A stretch of 64,000 bases of DNA, taken from NCBI GenBank assembly GCA_002633005.1, contig NMRA01000192.1, forward strand, positions 465,888 through 529,887, read 5' to 3'. This stretch comes from Phoronis australis. Taxonomy: Eukaryota; Phoronida; Phoronidae. A program made the translations under genes and the position numbers. The notes beneath the pieces were generated by a model. It made no database searches, had not been told where the DNA came from, and was given only the letters and a program-made list of their open reading frames with translations. This document shows, piece by piece, positions 1 to 14,900 of the stretch (position 1 is its first letter; each line of letters starts with the position of its first letter).

Positions 1-828
1 CTCTTTTAAAGATGTATTTGCATGCTTCTACATGTGGAGAATTTCTCGCTTACACTAGTGGTGACCGCTCTGATTCCCTAAGCCCCAGACAACTTTGAAG
101 ATGCCTATTAAGCACGCCCTTTGTATTGACTGTAGATCTGAGCTAATGAACTGGAAAGGTAATTGCTAGCTTTACTGTCTCGAAAATGGTTGTTGTTAGT
201 ACCCCCTTTTGGTTTTCTCTGACATTTGCAGAGTTATATCCTGCAACTCTAGAGAGTAATTTTAACTTGGTACATTATAAATATTACGAAAATTAATGAC
301 TAAAAAGGTTAAGTTGTGTTCATCTTCACAAAGGGCCACTTCCCAAAGGAGCGATAAGTTTCATATTGGTTTTCATTATTTAATTTCTAATGCTTCAGCC
401 CACTTACATTTTTTCTTACCGGAAACAGGTTGATAACTTTTTATCTAAGTTTTGAACTTGAAGTACCAAAACAGTGGTAGATTTTGATCGCCAGCTAAAC
501 TTAATTAGTTAAGTTCATTGTTAGTCCATCCCTAAACTTACCACATTACAGGTACACTAAACATTTCACATGTCATTAAAGTTTCAATCTTTATTAGAAC
601 TCAAATCATAAAATATATACAAAAGTGCAAATATGGTGATAACCAAACTGAAAGATTTCAATCTCTGGACAATTTCTGTGGCACTGACTATATAACTATT
701 TTAGCTCGTTGTCAGTAATAAAAAATGACTAGTGGGCACAACAACTGTTTCCTGGTCAAAAATCTGGTTAAACGAGATTGAAAGAATATTAAAAAATGAA
801 TCCATTTGATATTGTTAACTCTGATCAG
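1..828. other. No gene seen; AT-rich intergenic sequence
   Basis: I see no convincing coding exon, RNA gene or tandem repeat here. From about 829 the sequence joins a dispersed repeat that recurs near 51.9 kb. Orientation relative to HSF suggests this is distal 3' flank of that gene. Confidence 0.5.
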
Positions 829-1225
829 CGTTTGTATATCCACCGATCGAGTAGATCAATACGCGCGGCAGTTTATCTTCAATCGTACCCAATGGTTGTA
901 GTTTTTAGATTATTACTTCTCGATTTTTAAAAATCGAAAACCGTACTTGGTTGTTTTTTTTTCAGCTGAATACCGCCGTGGTGTTCGTTTATAACGAAAA
1001 TTGGTGGTTAATGCATTTTGAAAATTCGCCATTATGTACAGTCAGAGATGTTTAATACAGGTTATGGTCGGATAATTACATTTAATTGGGTCTTGCTCGC
1101 ATCGGGCAATGCGGTCATCACAATTGTACCTGATTCCGGCGCCGCGCTCTCTTTGATCCTGGTACAAGCCGCTCAGAAGGACGAGCGGTGAAAATTCCCG
1201 CAAATCTTTAGAAATGCGTGGCTTC
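829..1225 (+). repeat. Dispersed repeat, copy 1 (second copy 51868-52258)
   Basis: About 400 bp here are recognisably homologous to 51868-52258, including blocks around a shared AAAAATCGAAAA segment, the AGCTGAATACCGC segment and the AGCCGCTCAGAAG segment. The right part (from 1021) also lies inside the large direct duplication and so recurs near 5291-5490. No ORF explains the conservation, so an interspersed non-coding element is the best reading. Confidence 0.65.
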
Positions 1226-4200
1226 CTTGTAAGCGTATTATTCACGGTATAAACTATACAAATATATAGCAGGAACTAAATGACAATGCTATTTGAGCAT
1301 CATCTACTCTAAACAAAGTGCAGTTGTATTCATTGACGACTTGTAAATGTGAAAAAAATACAAATAGGTGACCTCTGCACTATAATGACGTACCTTGGGG
1401 GCTCACACAACCCGTATTCATGTTCCCAACACCACGCCACGATAGTAATTGGACACGGTTAATACGGCGATTATTTTTGACACAAAACTCGTTCGTGAAA
1501 ACATTTGGCAATTTTCGTCATATTCAGGTCGTCGATATGCAGCATACGTCACGAATTTTTGTCCGACGGGTCGGACATTCAGTTGGTCGTCTAGTCGAGG
1601 ACCAGCAGCCGACCAACAACGGTCGGCTAGGAGCCGTCTGCTTAGTCGCCTCTGCGGTCGGCACTTGAGTGGGCAAAGTGAAAGAGGTCGCCTAGCATAG
1701 ACGACCATATTAGGATTATGCGTGTCCTTGGTCGGCATTTACCATTTTATGGCTTAGCGGGTGAACTTAGGCCAAACCCTTAAACATTTTTAAATGTTAA
1801 AACTGTTCGCTGTTCGTTCAACAGTGGCCACTCCGCGGGTCCTGACGTCGGTTTATCAACTTTTGTTCAACTATTGAAACATGGTAAAATCGAATCAACC
1901 TACAAATTCGAATTGCGTGAAATTAAACCAACGTTAACTTTATGTTGAATTGCTGACGGCGTGGTAAAATCAAACGTAAAATGACTCGCTTAAACATAAT
2001 TACGAACTCTAGATGTGGGACTTAATTCTTATACATTATGCTTAAAAAGTATCAACAACAAAGAAAATTGAGATGTTACAGTAAATTTGCATTAAAATCA
2101 GAATAGAACGCTGGATTTTTTACGACCTCAAGTGTTTTCATGCCGGGGAATGCTCAACAAGTAGCGCGCATTTGCGGTCATCCGTTATTGCACTTGAGCA
2201 GCACTTTATCACGCTGTATTGCGCTTTACCACAGATAATTAATGTTTATTTTTGTACAGTTTCTTAATATGTTGGTACAGTAATAGAACAAAAGGAGCAA
2301 CATAAACAATGGTTTGAACATAGCGCAGATAGTATTAAGATCATGGGCGCTTGAAAACTGAAGAATGTGATCGGTTATAGTATCAGCCATGATTCATCAT
2401 GATTCTGAATTTGTTCACTTTCGGAGTAAAACATAGTTTCGAAGTTAGAGCATTCCTATCTAGACAGCTAGCTGTATAAAGACTATCGTCAAAATACAGC
2501 AAGGTGGCAATATGTATTGAGCTCCGACTTACCTCGAAATTGGAACACAGCCCGGATAGTTACGCAAGTCACTGAAATTTTTCTATCAACACGATCTCAA
2601 GACAGGCGGGTGTGCATGCAAAATCTGGGAGTCAATTGACACTCAGCTTGTTGGGTCTCTAATTTGACCAAGCAATCAGAGATGAGGAATTAGCATGCAA
2701 GTTCCACTTTAAGCACTCTTGTGGTCATATTTTCGTACCTTGTTCATCTAACCAGTGTGGAAAGTGCTCTAGGCGGCTCGTCTATTGTACAGTATATTAA
2801 GTGAGCCCTGTTCGAGTTTTGGGTCCATACGCCATGTTTTAAGAAGTGCAGCACCCTGTTTGATGGTGGGTAAGCTGTGTTTGACAACACTGCGCTCACC
2901 AACCGTGTTCATAAATAGTCAATGGTCAAGAACAGCCAAAGAGAAACAGTGAACCATTGCCTTAAAAAAACAATTTATTAAACATATAAGTTTGTACTTA
3001 TACAATTACCAGTTATTGAAATACATTATCAACAATAAGCAATAACAAACAAAAACTAAGGACTGAGAGAAAGCACTAGTGTTACTTTAGACTGGGTTGA
3101 GCTAAGTGTTCTCGAGCCTTCCTTTACAAAGATTATTCTGAGGAAGCATAGGCTTAGGAAGTGGGGGGGCGCCCTGGGGAACGGGGGGAGGGGAGGGGGC
3201 AACTTATACTGTAATAATGACAGCAACATGATTAAGCACCATGCTTTCTTAAAAGAGTCGACCCTCAAGTCTTGTTCTCAAGTTAAATTTAAACTTAAAA
3301 GTGAAGATATCTTTCAGGACGTTTTCGGTGTTTTCAATGAAGTGGTCCTGAACAAGATCAAGTGAGGCTTTTCCAACATGAATCCCAGCAATAGTATTCG
3401 CCCAACACAACAGAGTGAAAGTTGGAAATGAAACATTTGTTTTGAACTAAAGGATTGATCAGAGTTTGTGTATAAGCAAGAACCTGTTTCCTGGATTTTT
3501 AGTCAAGACAGCAGATTTGCCATAAATTTCAATTAAGCAAGGATTTGTTTGCAACTTCGTCCTCACCCAAGCCGCGCACTGTTTCTCTTTGACAGCCTGC
3601 AACAGTGAGGAAGTTTCACGACATAATTACAGGTGCTGTAAGAAAATACTAGCAGAGCAAGCACCCAAAAATGAAACCAGAGGATTTTCTGTCGCTCACT
3701 TCATCATTCATATCAGTGTTATATCCTATGGTGTTAAGAAGAACTAAAATTCTTAAAGACAAAAAGGTGTTATTGAAAAGTCGTTCGAGACCTACTGAAT
3801 CAATTGTATTGTTCATTTCATGGTTTTCAAGTCACTCCACTTCAACTCTCAATCGCCAAACACTTCTTCCTACATCTATGTGAAGGCAATAACAGCTTTA
3901 TGAAACATATAAAGTTGACCTAACAAGACAGAAACTTAACTATGTCAATGAAATCTACGCACACTCCCTCATCACAAACTCACTGTGACTCAACTTACTT
4001 TGAATTCAGATAACAGATTCCAACAAACACGAGTTCATTCCAACAAATATTTGTCTTAACAAATCCACACACAATTCGATAGTCGGATACCATAAGGGTG
4101 TTGATCTGCCAAACCTTTCATTGCGCAGCGAACAAAGCCCCAGTTTCATCTTCACCAAAACTGAGCTTCAGTTGCAAAGTCATACATATGCCTGCTGTGA

Positions 4201-4623
4201 CGCAAGTTTACACCTTTATTGCTAGAACAATAACAACTCCTTAGTGCCATGCAGTGCTCGAGTACTATGCACAGCTTTCAGCGTTAAAACTAAGAATAAG
4301 AATGTCAAGGCCTTCCTATCACTGTGACCTGTCACTTCGAGCTGTGCCATCTCTTCTTGGTGTTGACAGGTCCACTACAGTCACATGGGAAACCACTGCA
4401 ACATGGTCATTTGTCAGTTAATGGACACTCGAGTTCATTCCACTTCTAATAGACCACATGCAGTAAACTTCTATTGTGAAGACAACGTACGACAAACGTT
4501 CCATCTCCAGTCGATCAAGCCCTATCCACTTTTAGTCGACTTCCTCCAGCAGACCATTATTAGCGCCAATCACATCATCTCATAATACAAAGCTCCGCCC
4601 ACTTCTAGTCCACCTCCTCCAAT
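1021..4623 (+). repeat. Large direct duplication, left copy (HSF 3' flank)
   Basis: This block matches 5291-8905 in the same orientation. The first two thirds differ by scattered substitutions and small indels. From roughly 3590 to the end I see no difference. The copy stops exactly at the single N at 4624, and its last bases are the last codons and stop (on the minus strand) of the HSF terminal exon. It looks like the end of a contig carrying the other haplotype of the region just right of it, rather than a genomic tandem duplication. Small ORFs inside it (such as 3671-3883 and 4385-4585) are identical in both copies and resemble no family I know. Confidence 0.9.
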
Positions 4624-4858
4624 NCAGTTCCAAACGCTGTGCTTGCTAGCCGCATGAAAAATGCCCGTTTCCACGCCAACACCCGACCACTAAGAATTTT
4701 CCGCGGATTTCGCCCTCCTTTAGCCTTGACGTCGACACTTTCCGCCGCACGGTCGGGCACTATATCCAGGCAACCCCTGGATTAAGTATTAATAACATGA
4801 AAATTTATGTTTGATATAAGTGCTCGAGATGAAATCCCAAAAACGCTGTTACAGTCAG

Positions 4859-5003
4859 GAGCGGATCCGGGACTTTGAGTTGGGGGGCAGGGCAGATTAG
4901 CCGGTATTTTGCCGGCCGTCAGACGTTCGAACCCCTGAACTGCCAAATGGAATCTGGAAGAAATTTGGGGGGCATGACCTCCCCCCCCCCAAATCCGCCA
5001 CTG
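4859..5003 (+). mobile_element. Short MITE-like element, GCGGATCC...ATCCGC family, copy 1
   Basis: A 145 bp G- and C-run-rich element begins with GCGGATCCGGGACTTTGAG and ends with AAATCCGCCACTG, so its ends are roughly inverted repeats. Related copies lie at 24549-24713 (reverse), 44811-44932 (reverse), 51099-51236 and 59063-59222. It has no coding capacity and was presumably mobilised in trans. Confidence 0.7.
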
Positions 5004-5290
5004 AAAGTTCTCTAAGTTATGATTTCGTTTTTATTTTATGCGATTGTTTAGTTTTTTCATAAAATTTCTATTGATAACCCCTCAAGGCACGGAAACATGG
5101 AATTTTTTAAAAACATTCTCAACAGCGGTCTTGAGAACAATACATTAAGCATTGTGTCTGAAAGTTTTACACAGTGAGCCATTTCTAAGACGAGATGTTC
5201 TAGGTTTTGCCACATTTTTACATTTTTTAGTCTCCTAAATAATCGTATAAGGGATTTTTGAGCCCCTAGTTTGCAATGGAATGAGACCCC

Positions 5291-8200
5291 AAAATTCGCC
5301 ATTATGTACAGTCGTCAGAGATGTTTAATACACTTTATGGTCGGATAATTACATTTAATTGGGTCTTGCTCGCATCGGGCAATGCGGTCATCACAGTACC
5401 TTATTCCGGCGCCGCAGTCTCTTTGATCCTGGTACAAGCCGCTCAGAAGGACGAGCGGTGAAAATTCCGAGCCGACAAATCTTTAGAAATGCGTGACTTC
5501 CTTGTAAGGTATTATTCACGGTATAAACTATACAACCATATAGCAGGAACTAAACGACAATGCTATATGAGCATCATCTACGCAAAACAATTAAAGTGCA
5601 GTTGTATTCATTGACAACTTGTAAATGTGAACAAATCTGCGAATAGGTGGCCTTTGCACTAATGACGTACCCTGGGGGCTCACACAACCCGTATCATGCA
5701 GTATTATTCCCAACACCACGCCACCATACTAATTGGACACGATTAAGTGATTTACGGAGATCATTTTCGACACATAACTCGTTCGTGAAAACATTTGGCA
5801 ATTTTCGTCATATTCAGGTTGTCGATATGCAGCACACATCACGAATTTTTGTCCGACGGGTCGGATATTGGTCGTCTAGCCGACCAACAGCGGTCGGCTA
5901 GGAGCCGTCTGCTGAGTCGCCTCTGCGGTTGGCACTTGGGCGGCAAAGTGGTCGCCTGGCATAAACGACCAATTCGGATTATGCGTGTCCTTGGTTGGCA
6001 ATTACCATTTTATGACTTAGCGGGTGAACGTACTTGAAACATTTAACTGTTCGCTGTTCGTTCACCAGTGGCCACTCCGCGGGTCTTGACGTCGGTTTAG
6101 GGCCTATCAACTTTTGTTCAACTATTGAAACATGGTAAAATCGAATCAACCTACAAATTCGAATTGCGTGAAATTAAACCAACGTTAACTTTATGTTGAA
6201 TTGCTGACGGCGTGGTCAAATCAAACGTAAAATGATATCGCATAAACATAATTACGAACTCTAGATATAATGGGGCTTAATTCTTATACATTATGCTTAA
6301 AAAAGTATCAACAACAAAGAAATTTGAGATGTTACAGTAAATTTGCATAAAAATCAGAACAGAACGCTGGATTTTTTACGACCTCAAGTGTTTTCATGCC
6401 GTGGAATACTCAACAAGTAGCACGCATTTGCGGTCATCCGTTATTGCATGCACTTGATCATAACTTCATCACGCTGTATATTGCGCTTTCTCACAGATAA
6501 TTATTGTTTATTTTTGTACAGTTTCTTAATATGTTGGTACAGCAATAGACCAAAAGTTTATTTTAGGAGCAACATTAACAATGGTTTGAACATAGCGCAG
6601 ATATTAAGATCATGGGCGCATGAAAACCGAAGAATGTGATCGGTTATAGTATCAGCCATGATCCATCATCATTCTGAATTTGTTGTCACTTTCGGAGTAA
6701 AACATCGTTTCGAAGTCATTCCTATCTAGCCAGCTAGCTGTATAAAGACTATCGTCAAAACACAGCAAGGTGGCACTACGTATTGAGCTCCGACAAACCT
6801 CGAAATTGGCACACAGCCCGCCATACTTACGCAAGTCACTGAGACCACGTCGTGAAATAGTTGTAACATGAGCTCAAGACAGGCGGGTGTGCATGCAAAA
6901 TCTGGAAGCCAATTGACACTCAGCTTCTTCGGTCTCTAATTTGACCAAGCAATCAGAGATGAGGAATTAGCATGCAAGTTCCACTTTAAGCACTCTTGTG
7001 GTCATATTTTGGTACCTTGTTCATCTAATCAGTGTGGAGAGTACTCTAGGCGGCTCGTCTATTGTATATTAAGTGAGCCCTGTTCGAGTTTTGGGTCCAT
7101 ACACCATGTTTTAAGAAGTGCAGCACTCTGTTTGATGGTGGGTAAGCTGTGTTTGACAACACTAGTACTGCTCTCACCAACCGTGTTCATGAATAGTCAA
7201 TGGTCAGGAACAGCGAGAGAGAAACAGTGAACCATTGCCTAAAAAAGAACAATTTATTAAACATATAAGTTTGTACTTATACAATTACCAGTTATTGAAA
7301 TACATTATCAACAATAAGCAATAACAAACAAAAACTAAGGACTGAGAGAAAGCACTTAGTGTTACTTTAGACTAGGTTGAGCTAAGTGTTCTCGAGCCTT
7401 CCTTTACAAAGATTATTCTGAGGAAGCATAGGCTTAGGGGGCGCCCTGGGGAACGGGGGGGGGGGGTCAACTTATACTGTAATAATGACAGCAACATGAT
7501 TCAGCACCGTGCTTTCTTAAAAGAGTCGACCCTCAAGTCTTGTTCTCAAGTTAAATTTAAACTTAAAAGTGAAGATATCTTTCAGGACGTTTTCGGTGTT
7601 GTGAGATACCCTGTTAATGAAGTGGTCCTGAACAAGATCAAGTGAGACTTTTCCAACATGAATCCCTGAAATAGTATTCGCCCAGCACAACAGAGTGAAA
7701 GTTGGAAATGAAACATTTGTTTTGTACTAAAGGATTGATCAGAGTTTGTGTATAAGCAAGAACCTGTTTCCTGGATTTTTAGTCAAGACAGCAGATTTGC
7801 CACAAATTTCAATTAAGCAAGGATTTGTTTGCAACTTCGTCCTCACCCAAGCCCCACACTCTGTTTCTCTTTGACAGCCTGCAACAGTGAGGAAGTTTCA
7901 CGACATAATTACAGGTGCTGTAAGAAAATACTAGCAGAGCAAGCACCCAAAAATGAAACCAGAGGATTTTCTGTCGCTCACTTCATCATTCATATCAGTG
8001 TTATATCCTATGGTGTTAAGAAGAACTAAAATTCTTAAAGACAAAAAGGTGTTATTGAAAAGTCGTTCGAGACCTACTGAATCAATTGTATTGTTCATTT
8101 CATGGTTTTCAAGTCACTCCACTTCAACTCTCAATCGCCAAACACTTCTTCCTACATCTATGTGAAGGCAATAACAGCTTTATGAAACATATAAAGTTGA

Positions 8201-8905
8201 CCTAACAAGACAGAAACTTAACTATGTCAATGAAATCTACGCACACTCCCTCATCACAAACTCACTGTGACTCAACTTACTTTGAATTCAGATAACAGAT
8301 TCCAACAAACACGAGTTCATTCCAACAAATATTTGTCTTAACAAATCCACACACAATTCGATAGTCGGATACCATAAGGGTGTTGATCTGCCAAACCTTT
8401 CATTGCGCAGCGAACAAAGCCCCAGTTTCATCTTCACCAAAACTGAGCTTCAGTTGCAAAGTCATACATATGCCTGCTGTGACGCAAGTTTACACCTTTA
8501 TTGCTAGAACAATAACAACTCCTTAGTGCCATGCAGTGCTCGAGTACTATGCACAGCTTTCAGCGTTAAAACTAAGAATAAGAATGTCAAGGCCTTCCTA
8601 TCACTGTGACCTGTCACTTCGAGCTGTGCCATCTCTTCTTGGTGTTGACAGGTCCACTACAGTCACATGGGAAACCACTGCAACATGGTCATTTGTCAGT
8701 TAATGGACACTCGAGTTCATTCCACTTCTAATAGACCACATGCAGTAAACTTCTATTGTGAAGACAACGTACGACAAACGTTCCATCTCCAGTCGATCAA
8801 GCCCTATCCACTTTTAGTCGACTTCCTCCAGCAGACCATTATTAGCGCCAATCACATCATCTCATAATACAAAGCTCCGCCCACTTCTAGTCCACCTCCT
8901 CCAAT
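5291..8905 (+). repeat. Large direct duplication, right copy, running into the HSF last exon
   Basis: This matches 1021-4623 at an offset of about 4.28 kb. It continues without a break into the complete HSF terminal exon (8887-9080), so this copy is the one linked to the gene. A few indels distinguish it, for example an extra segment near 7597 and fewer bases near 5870. Confidence 0.9.
8497..8502 (-). terminator. Candidate poly(A) signal for HSF
   Basis: TTTATT on the plus strand reads AATAAA on the minus strand, about 385 bp downstream of the HSF stop codon. It is the first canonical hexamer I noticed in the 3' flank. Use is inferred, not shown. Confidence 0.35.
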
Positions 8906-11900
8906 AAGCCACTGCTATCTAGCGGCGGTTCTGAACTCTCCATGATGTCGGGTGTAACGAGATTGCTAGAGTCCGGTAATATGGCTTCTCCTGTTAGGGG
9001 ATTGGTCAGTGCCTCACTATCGGTGTCCAGCACAGAGAAGTCGGGGAAAACAATAGGACGGTATTCCACCAGTTCATTACCTGCAAACCGGATAGTAAGA
9101 TTTAGGAACTTGGTAAATAAATTGGTAAAACATTGAACACTAAAATTTAGTAAACCGTAAGAATTGAAAATGCAGACTAATAAAGATCACAGCAATGCGG
9201 TTTTATTTGGGAGATAATAGATACATGTATAGTTCAAATCATGCCTTATATGGCGGCATGGTATTGGAAACAGCAAATAACAGATGAAGAAACTCATTCG
9301 TGTTGTGTCTTTGGAGTAGGTCATTAAACTCTACATTAAGAAAGATTTTACGTGGGTTTATTTTATTACCAGAAATAATTGGACAGCTGATTTCAAAAGA
9401 TTTTGCTGAAACTGGTGACAGGAAGTGCTTCGATAACATTTTTTTTTAACGTCAGGAATAAACTATGAAAGAACAACTCTTGGAACACTCAAAAATATTT
9501 GATGGGAGTCCATTATTATATAATATAAAGCCTAAATTTCGAACTTGTGTTTTGTTAAAGCAATATTGTTCTATTGTCAACTTTATCACTTTTAATGCAT
9601 ATCACTCTGAACTGTCATTTTTAGCACAGATACGTGCAAGGATACTCCCAATGCACCTGGAAATGGGGCAATATGTAAACACACTTCTTGAAGAAAGAAT
9701 ATCTTTACGCAGTAATTTAGAATCTGCTAAGATGAAATGCATTTTATTATGATGTGGCTAACAGGTGGCGTGTAGACCAGACTGAAAAATGTTTGTGATT
9801 GTTTCATTATTGTTCATCCTTTATATAACTCACTGAGGGATGATATGTTTTATGACCTTTTCCATACATGTACATAATTACAGGGCAGGAAATTTTTAAA
9901 GACAATTTGCAAAATATATGTCAGTCACAACACTAATAAGCTTAAAATTCAGTCTACGAGGTGCACTAATCGTTATCCGAAAATTTGCAACGTCAATCTT
10001 TTAGATAATTGTTGAGATTTCGGCTAAAAAAATGCTCTTTGGTATCCTCACGAGAGGACAAACAATTGTAGTCGACTAAATCAACAAATTGACGGGATAC
10101 TCGATTACTTGATTTTTCTTTCATGAAACATCGGGGATTAAGACTGCAAAATTGCCCCAACAATTCTACCAAATTTCACGATGACCCCTTCAAAACCTCG
10201 GTAAGATATCAAGGCAGACGCAAAATATAAAACTGCCACTAGAGGCAGATTCACCTGAAAACAGATATTAACAGTGCCCTTCTACCTTAAAACCTAAGTC
10301 AAGTTTTACTATGGCTATTCAACAAACATGGTAGATTTTGAAGCAGGAACACAAAAGATAAAACTGCCACTGGGAGGCACATATCATGATGATCCTTCAA
10401 GGCATTTGGCAAACGCCAAACAAAGGAACCAAACACAACATGGCAAAATCGTCCAAAACAGTTGGGTGACATGACCTTGATTAAAACGGATCTATAAAGT
10501 TTCATAAAGGTCTCTTAAAAGACTTAGAAAACATGAAAGCAAAAGCAAAAATCATTACCTCTGAGGTGTATAGGAGTAGTTGGATCAACTAGGGTACACA
10601 AAATACACTGTACTCGCACAAAGAAAAGAGAGTCACTGTTTCCTTTAATTAACCAACTAATTTGTCGTGAAAATCCATCAAGTAACTCTAACAGAAAATG
10701 GAGACGAGTGTAAAAAAATCAACAAGTTACAAGGCGGCACAATACTAGTTGATGATTCCATCTGAGATTATGAACGACGCCCGGAAACATGCCTAGTAAA
10801 ACATTTCACACAAATCCATCAAAAGGTTTTAAGTGACTAAGTCCCAGACACCGCAGAGGGATGACAGCAATGCGCTCACACATGTATGTGGCTCATAAAC
10901 AAACAAACAAGTCTTCTACATACCAACAACACGAGAGTCATCCTTTTCATTGGTGTCTTTGGCAGGAACCTGTAAATAAAGCACAATGTCTCATAAAAGA
11001 ATATTTTGCTCTACGACCAGTTTAAGCCGGATATTCAAGGAAACATTTTCTGTTACAAAGTGACGGCCATAAGATTCCAGTGTTGACCCAAACAGGCCAC
11101 TATCAACGATAGCGGCGAAGTGTCTTGTCTTTCAGGTCACAATATGGCTCACTTAAAAAACAGATATTCCCATTTTGAAGAGGGATCGCTCATTTCTCAC
11201 TTCGCTTTCAAAGATGCATGGATTCTTAAATGACATGTCAATTTCCATTCGACAGACGCCCACATTTACTTGTGGACTCTTTTCAGCTCAGCCACAAATA
11301 TAAATGAACTGCACCAGTTCTGACCACGCCCAGGTATACCTTGAGAAAGGTGAAAGTTAAGACCAAGATTAAAATGATCAGTGGTCTTATTCGCTAGTGT
11401 TTAAGCACAAAAAATTATCTGACAGGTGCATGGGGACTATAAAACTAAGTTAAACACTTACAGGCATGTCAGGCATTGACAACAAACTGTCAGGTCCAAA
11501 CAACTGAAAGGAAAAGCATAGAAATCATTAGACAACAGTTTGATAGCACGGTTAAGCGCTATTCTGGGCACACTGATTTCAAACACCTAATTTGGATTGG
11601 AACAGCCATCAACCCAAACAACTTCATTCCAAGTAAGGTCAACTATAATTTCATAGTGCCAGGACAGATGACTATCCAAAAGATGATCATGGTAGTGCAC
11701 ATTTCCCAACACACACCTCTGCGTCTAAGTTTTGGCAAAATTTGTCATTTGATAAGAAGAAATTTCATGTCAAAAACCTAACAGCCAACAGAGGGTACCA
11801 CGGTGGCGCATTACCGCAAGGTAACTCTGACTAAGGTTTTGCCAAAAATCATCAAGTTGTTACAGACAAGAATTTCTTGTTCAAAACTATCTACAATTTA

Positions 11901-14900
11901 CAGGGAATGTGACAGAGTTCAAATTTTCTAAAAATCAATTGGTGCCGACAGACACCCGAATTTTACCATGATCAGTCAAGTAATTTTCGAGACAAGTAGC
12001 GCTTACGATGAATGACGAACAGACAGGATGTTGACTAAATGCAACCGTATAACTTTTTGTGGGCACATAAAAATTGAGACAACTCCACATTTTTCTGACA
12101 AGCTTCGTTGTCCTAAATAGTAGAAACCATCCAAGATTTAAAGAGTTTCACCATAATCCAGAATGCTACATGCAACCATCCTTAGGTGATTGAGTCAAAA
12201 TCTTTTACCCCGAACAAGAATAATCATGACTTCAGTAAAGCTGAAAAGTGTAAGTGCCCAAATTGTAACCAACACTCAACTTGCACTGATAAGAAACACT
12301 TGGACGTGTATTGAGAAGACACTGAAGACAGTTTGTGCCAATGTACCTCGAGTATGGCATTGGGATCAAAGTAATATTGATTGCCTGATAACATGTCCTT
12401 GAAAGCGTCAACGTCAGCAGTGAGGCACTCCAACTGTTCAGCTACATCGTTGCTACTGTAATGAGCAAAGACAACAGTTGGAAACGCACTTAAATATCAC
12501 AACTAAGGCTATTGGCCAAGATTTTTCGCCCGTTGTTTTATAGGATTAATTGAGTGAACAGCGCAAATCATAGTCAGATAAAAGCAATGAACTTGAGAGG
12601 TGCTATTAAAAATTAGGTGCCATAAACCTGTACATTTTCTCTAAAACCTTTTCTGTTAAAAAATGATATATAATGATTCAGGCCACTTACTGGAACAAAA
12701 CTGGTTTGAACTTGTTGCAATTTCTGGGTTTCCAAAGAATTTACAGTTTGGTAATTCTGCTTGATACACAGGTTGGTAAGTTAGCTTGATCCCGATTGTC
12801 ATTTTATGAGCCAAAGGTAGTTGCCACCTTGACCTGTAGGGTCATTTTATGCGTAAAGTATGGGTTCAAGCAATGACAAGTTGTCAGTTTGAAAGCCAAG
12901 AAATGACTTGTAGCCCATTCGAGAACTTAAGAAAGTTGACACCACCAGTTTTGTACGATTAAGTGGCCTGAATAAAAAAGGACCATTAGTGGCAATTTGT
13001 CCTCAATTTCAAGATCAGTTTTAAATGGTCTAACTAGCTTGTGTAATAATGATTGACTGAATTATAAAAAAAATAACTCTCACAAAGTTGAATTTTTATT
13101 TGCCACTTTGTAATTTGAGTCCGTGCATGTCAAATAAATGATTTGAATTTGCAAAAAATGTAACATTTTTGGCAATAACCAGCAGAAGTTTCACTAGAAC
13201 TAAAACAATATTCCCATTAACAATACATTTTTGAGAAACCACAACAGAAGCAGCTCCAAAGCCCTGTTGTCGCTGCATTGTTCAGTGAAATAGTGCAACA
13301 CACTATAAGGTCACATACTAGGTTTTTCACAACAATTGTGCAGTTTTTCATAACAAAGCTTAGAAAGCGTGGTTTTCATCTCTTTCAGGTATAAAATTAT
13401 TAACAGCCATAGCCAAAACTCGTCATGGCTCTTGACAGAAAACTTCCATTACGTAAGTAGCTATTCAGTACCTCGAAATAAGACAACACCCACAACTTAA
13501 CAGTTCTGAGTCAGTAATCGAAAGTAGCATTTGGATTCTGGCAAAAAACTATTTGCTAATCATAATCGACCGGCAATTGCTTTCGATAGTTACTTAGCCT
13601 TTCCAATGTCAAGAGACAGGTTTGGTTTTGACTTTGCCGGGAGACCAACAGCAGTGCAGGAAGTGTGTCCATGGCTGAAATTCAGGAAACTGTTGAACCA
13701 GGGAATCGTCTCCCCTGGTTCAGTCAATCAAGAAATCAGGGCAATACAACATTTGGTATGGCCCAAGATAAGGTAGTACTAGAAGAATTGATGTAAAATG
13801 AGCTGTGTCACAAGACATTGAATTGAGAGCTACCTTGCAATTAAACAGCAGAAATTAAAATATTCAAGCCAAATCGTTGTTAAGTCACACAAGACCAACA
13901 CACATTACTCTAATTATTAATACATATGCTATAGACTGATTACAAACTATAACGACTAAAAATGAAAACCAATTTTTTTTTTAAAAACTTGATTCAGATA
14001 CAGATCCTTTGTAAGACACTGAATTTTGATGACTTAAAGAAAACACTATTAGTTGTAGTTTTTGACAAAACACAGCATTTATTGAACGAAAATGCAAAAT
14101 GGTTGTATGTGCTTTAATAGTAATTGTAGCTTAATTCTTTTAAAGACATTTTTGCAGCAACGTTAAAATCCAAAATGTCTCCTCCATTACGAAAAGCTGG
14201 GAACAGTTTATCTCCTTAAAGAGCTTCAATGTTAACCACAAGTTTCTATATGATACATGTTTAGTAAAAAGCACATTAATGATGCAGTCAACTTTTTCTC
14301 AAAAAAAAATGCAAACTTTTAACATGTGTCAGCCATCTTGTATGCTCAATTGAAAAGCGTTTACTATATTGACCATGATTCAGGGACAACTATGCAAATC
14401 AGCAAGCATTAGCGCCACCTAGTATTGTTACCTAATCATCTGTGATGGCTCCAACGCAACATGTGGCAGAGGCTCTGAACTGTACGCACCCATGTAGTGC
14501 ACACGTCACGTAATGCAAGGACACTGACCTTAGGCTTTGTTCAAAAGGACACACACCAGCTGAACTTTAGATTACAAGTGATGTCACATATCTTATATGT
14601 ACCTGTCCAAATTGCTAGGTTGCTCCATCACAGCAACACTAGACGATGGTTCTGTTGTCCGCAGGGACGCAGCGGAGCCAGCTTCCACTTCACTGACCAA
14701 GTCATCTAAATCGATGGTCTGAAAAACGAGTCACATTGGCAGGTTACAGTCATCAAAAATGCCTGTTTCCTTCAACAACCATGTGTTTGTACTTCAAGAC
14801 TGCATGTGATGATCTGGCAGTGGAGAGCACTTGCTACTGTTGTGTCCAGAGTACAAGAAACCTTCTTGTAGTGCTAATTAACAACATTAAGCCGTTAACA

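Noticed and set aside
3671-3883. Small ORF found identically in both duplication copies (also 7953-8165)
   Set aside because: Identity follows from the duplicated DNA; the translation has no motif and the region is HSF 3' flank.
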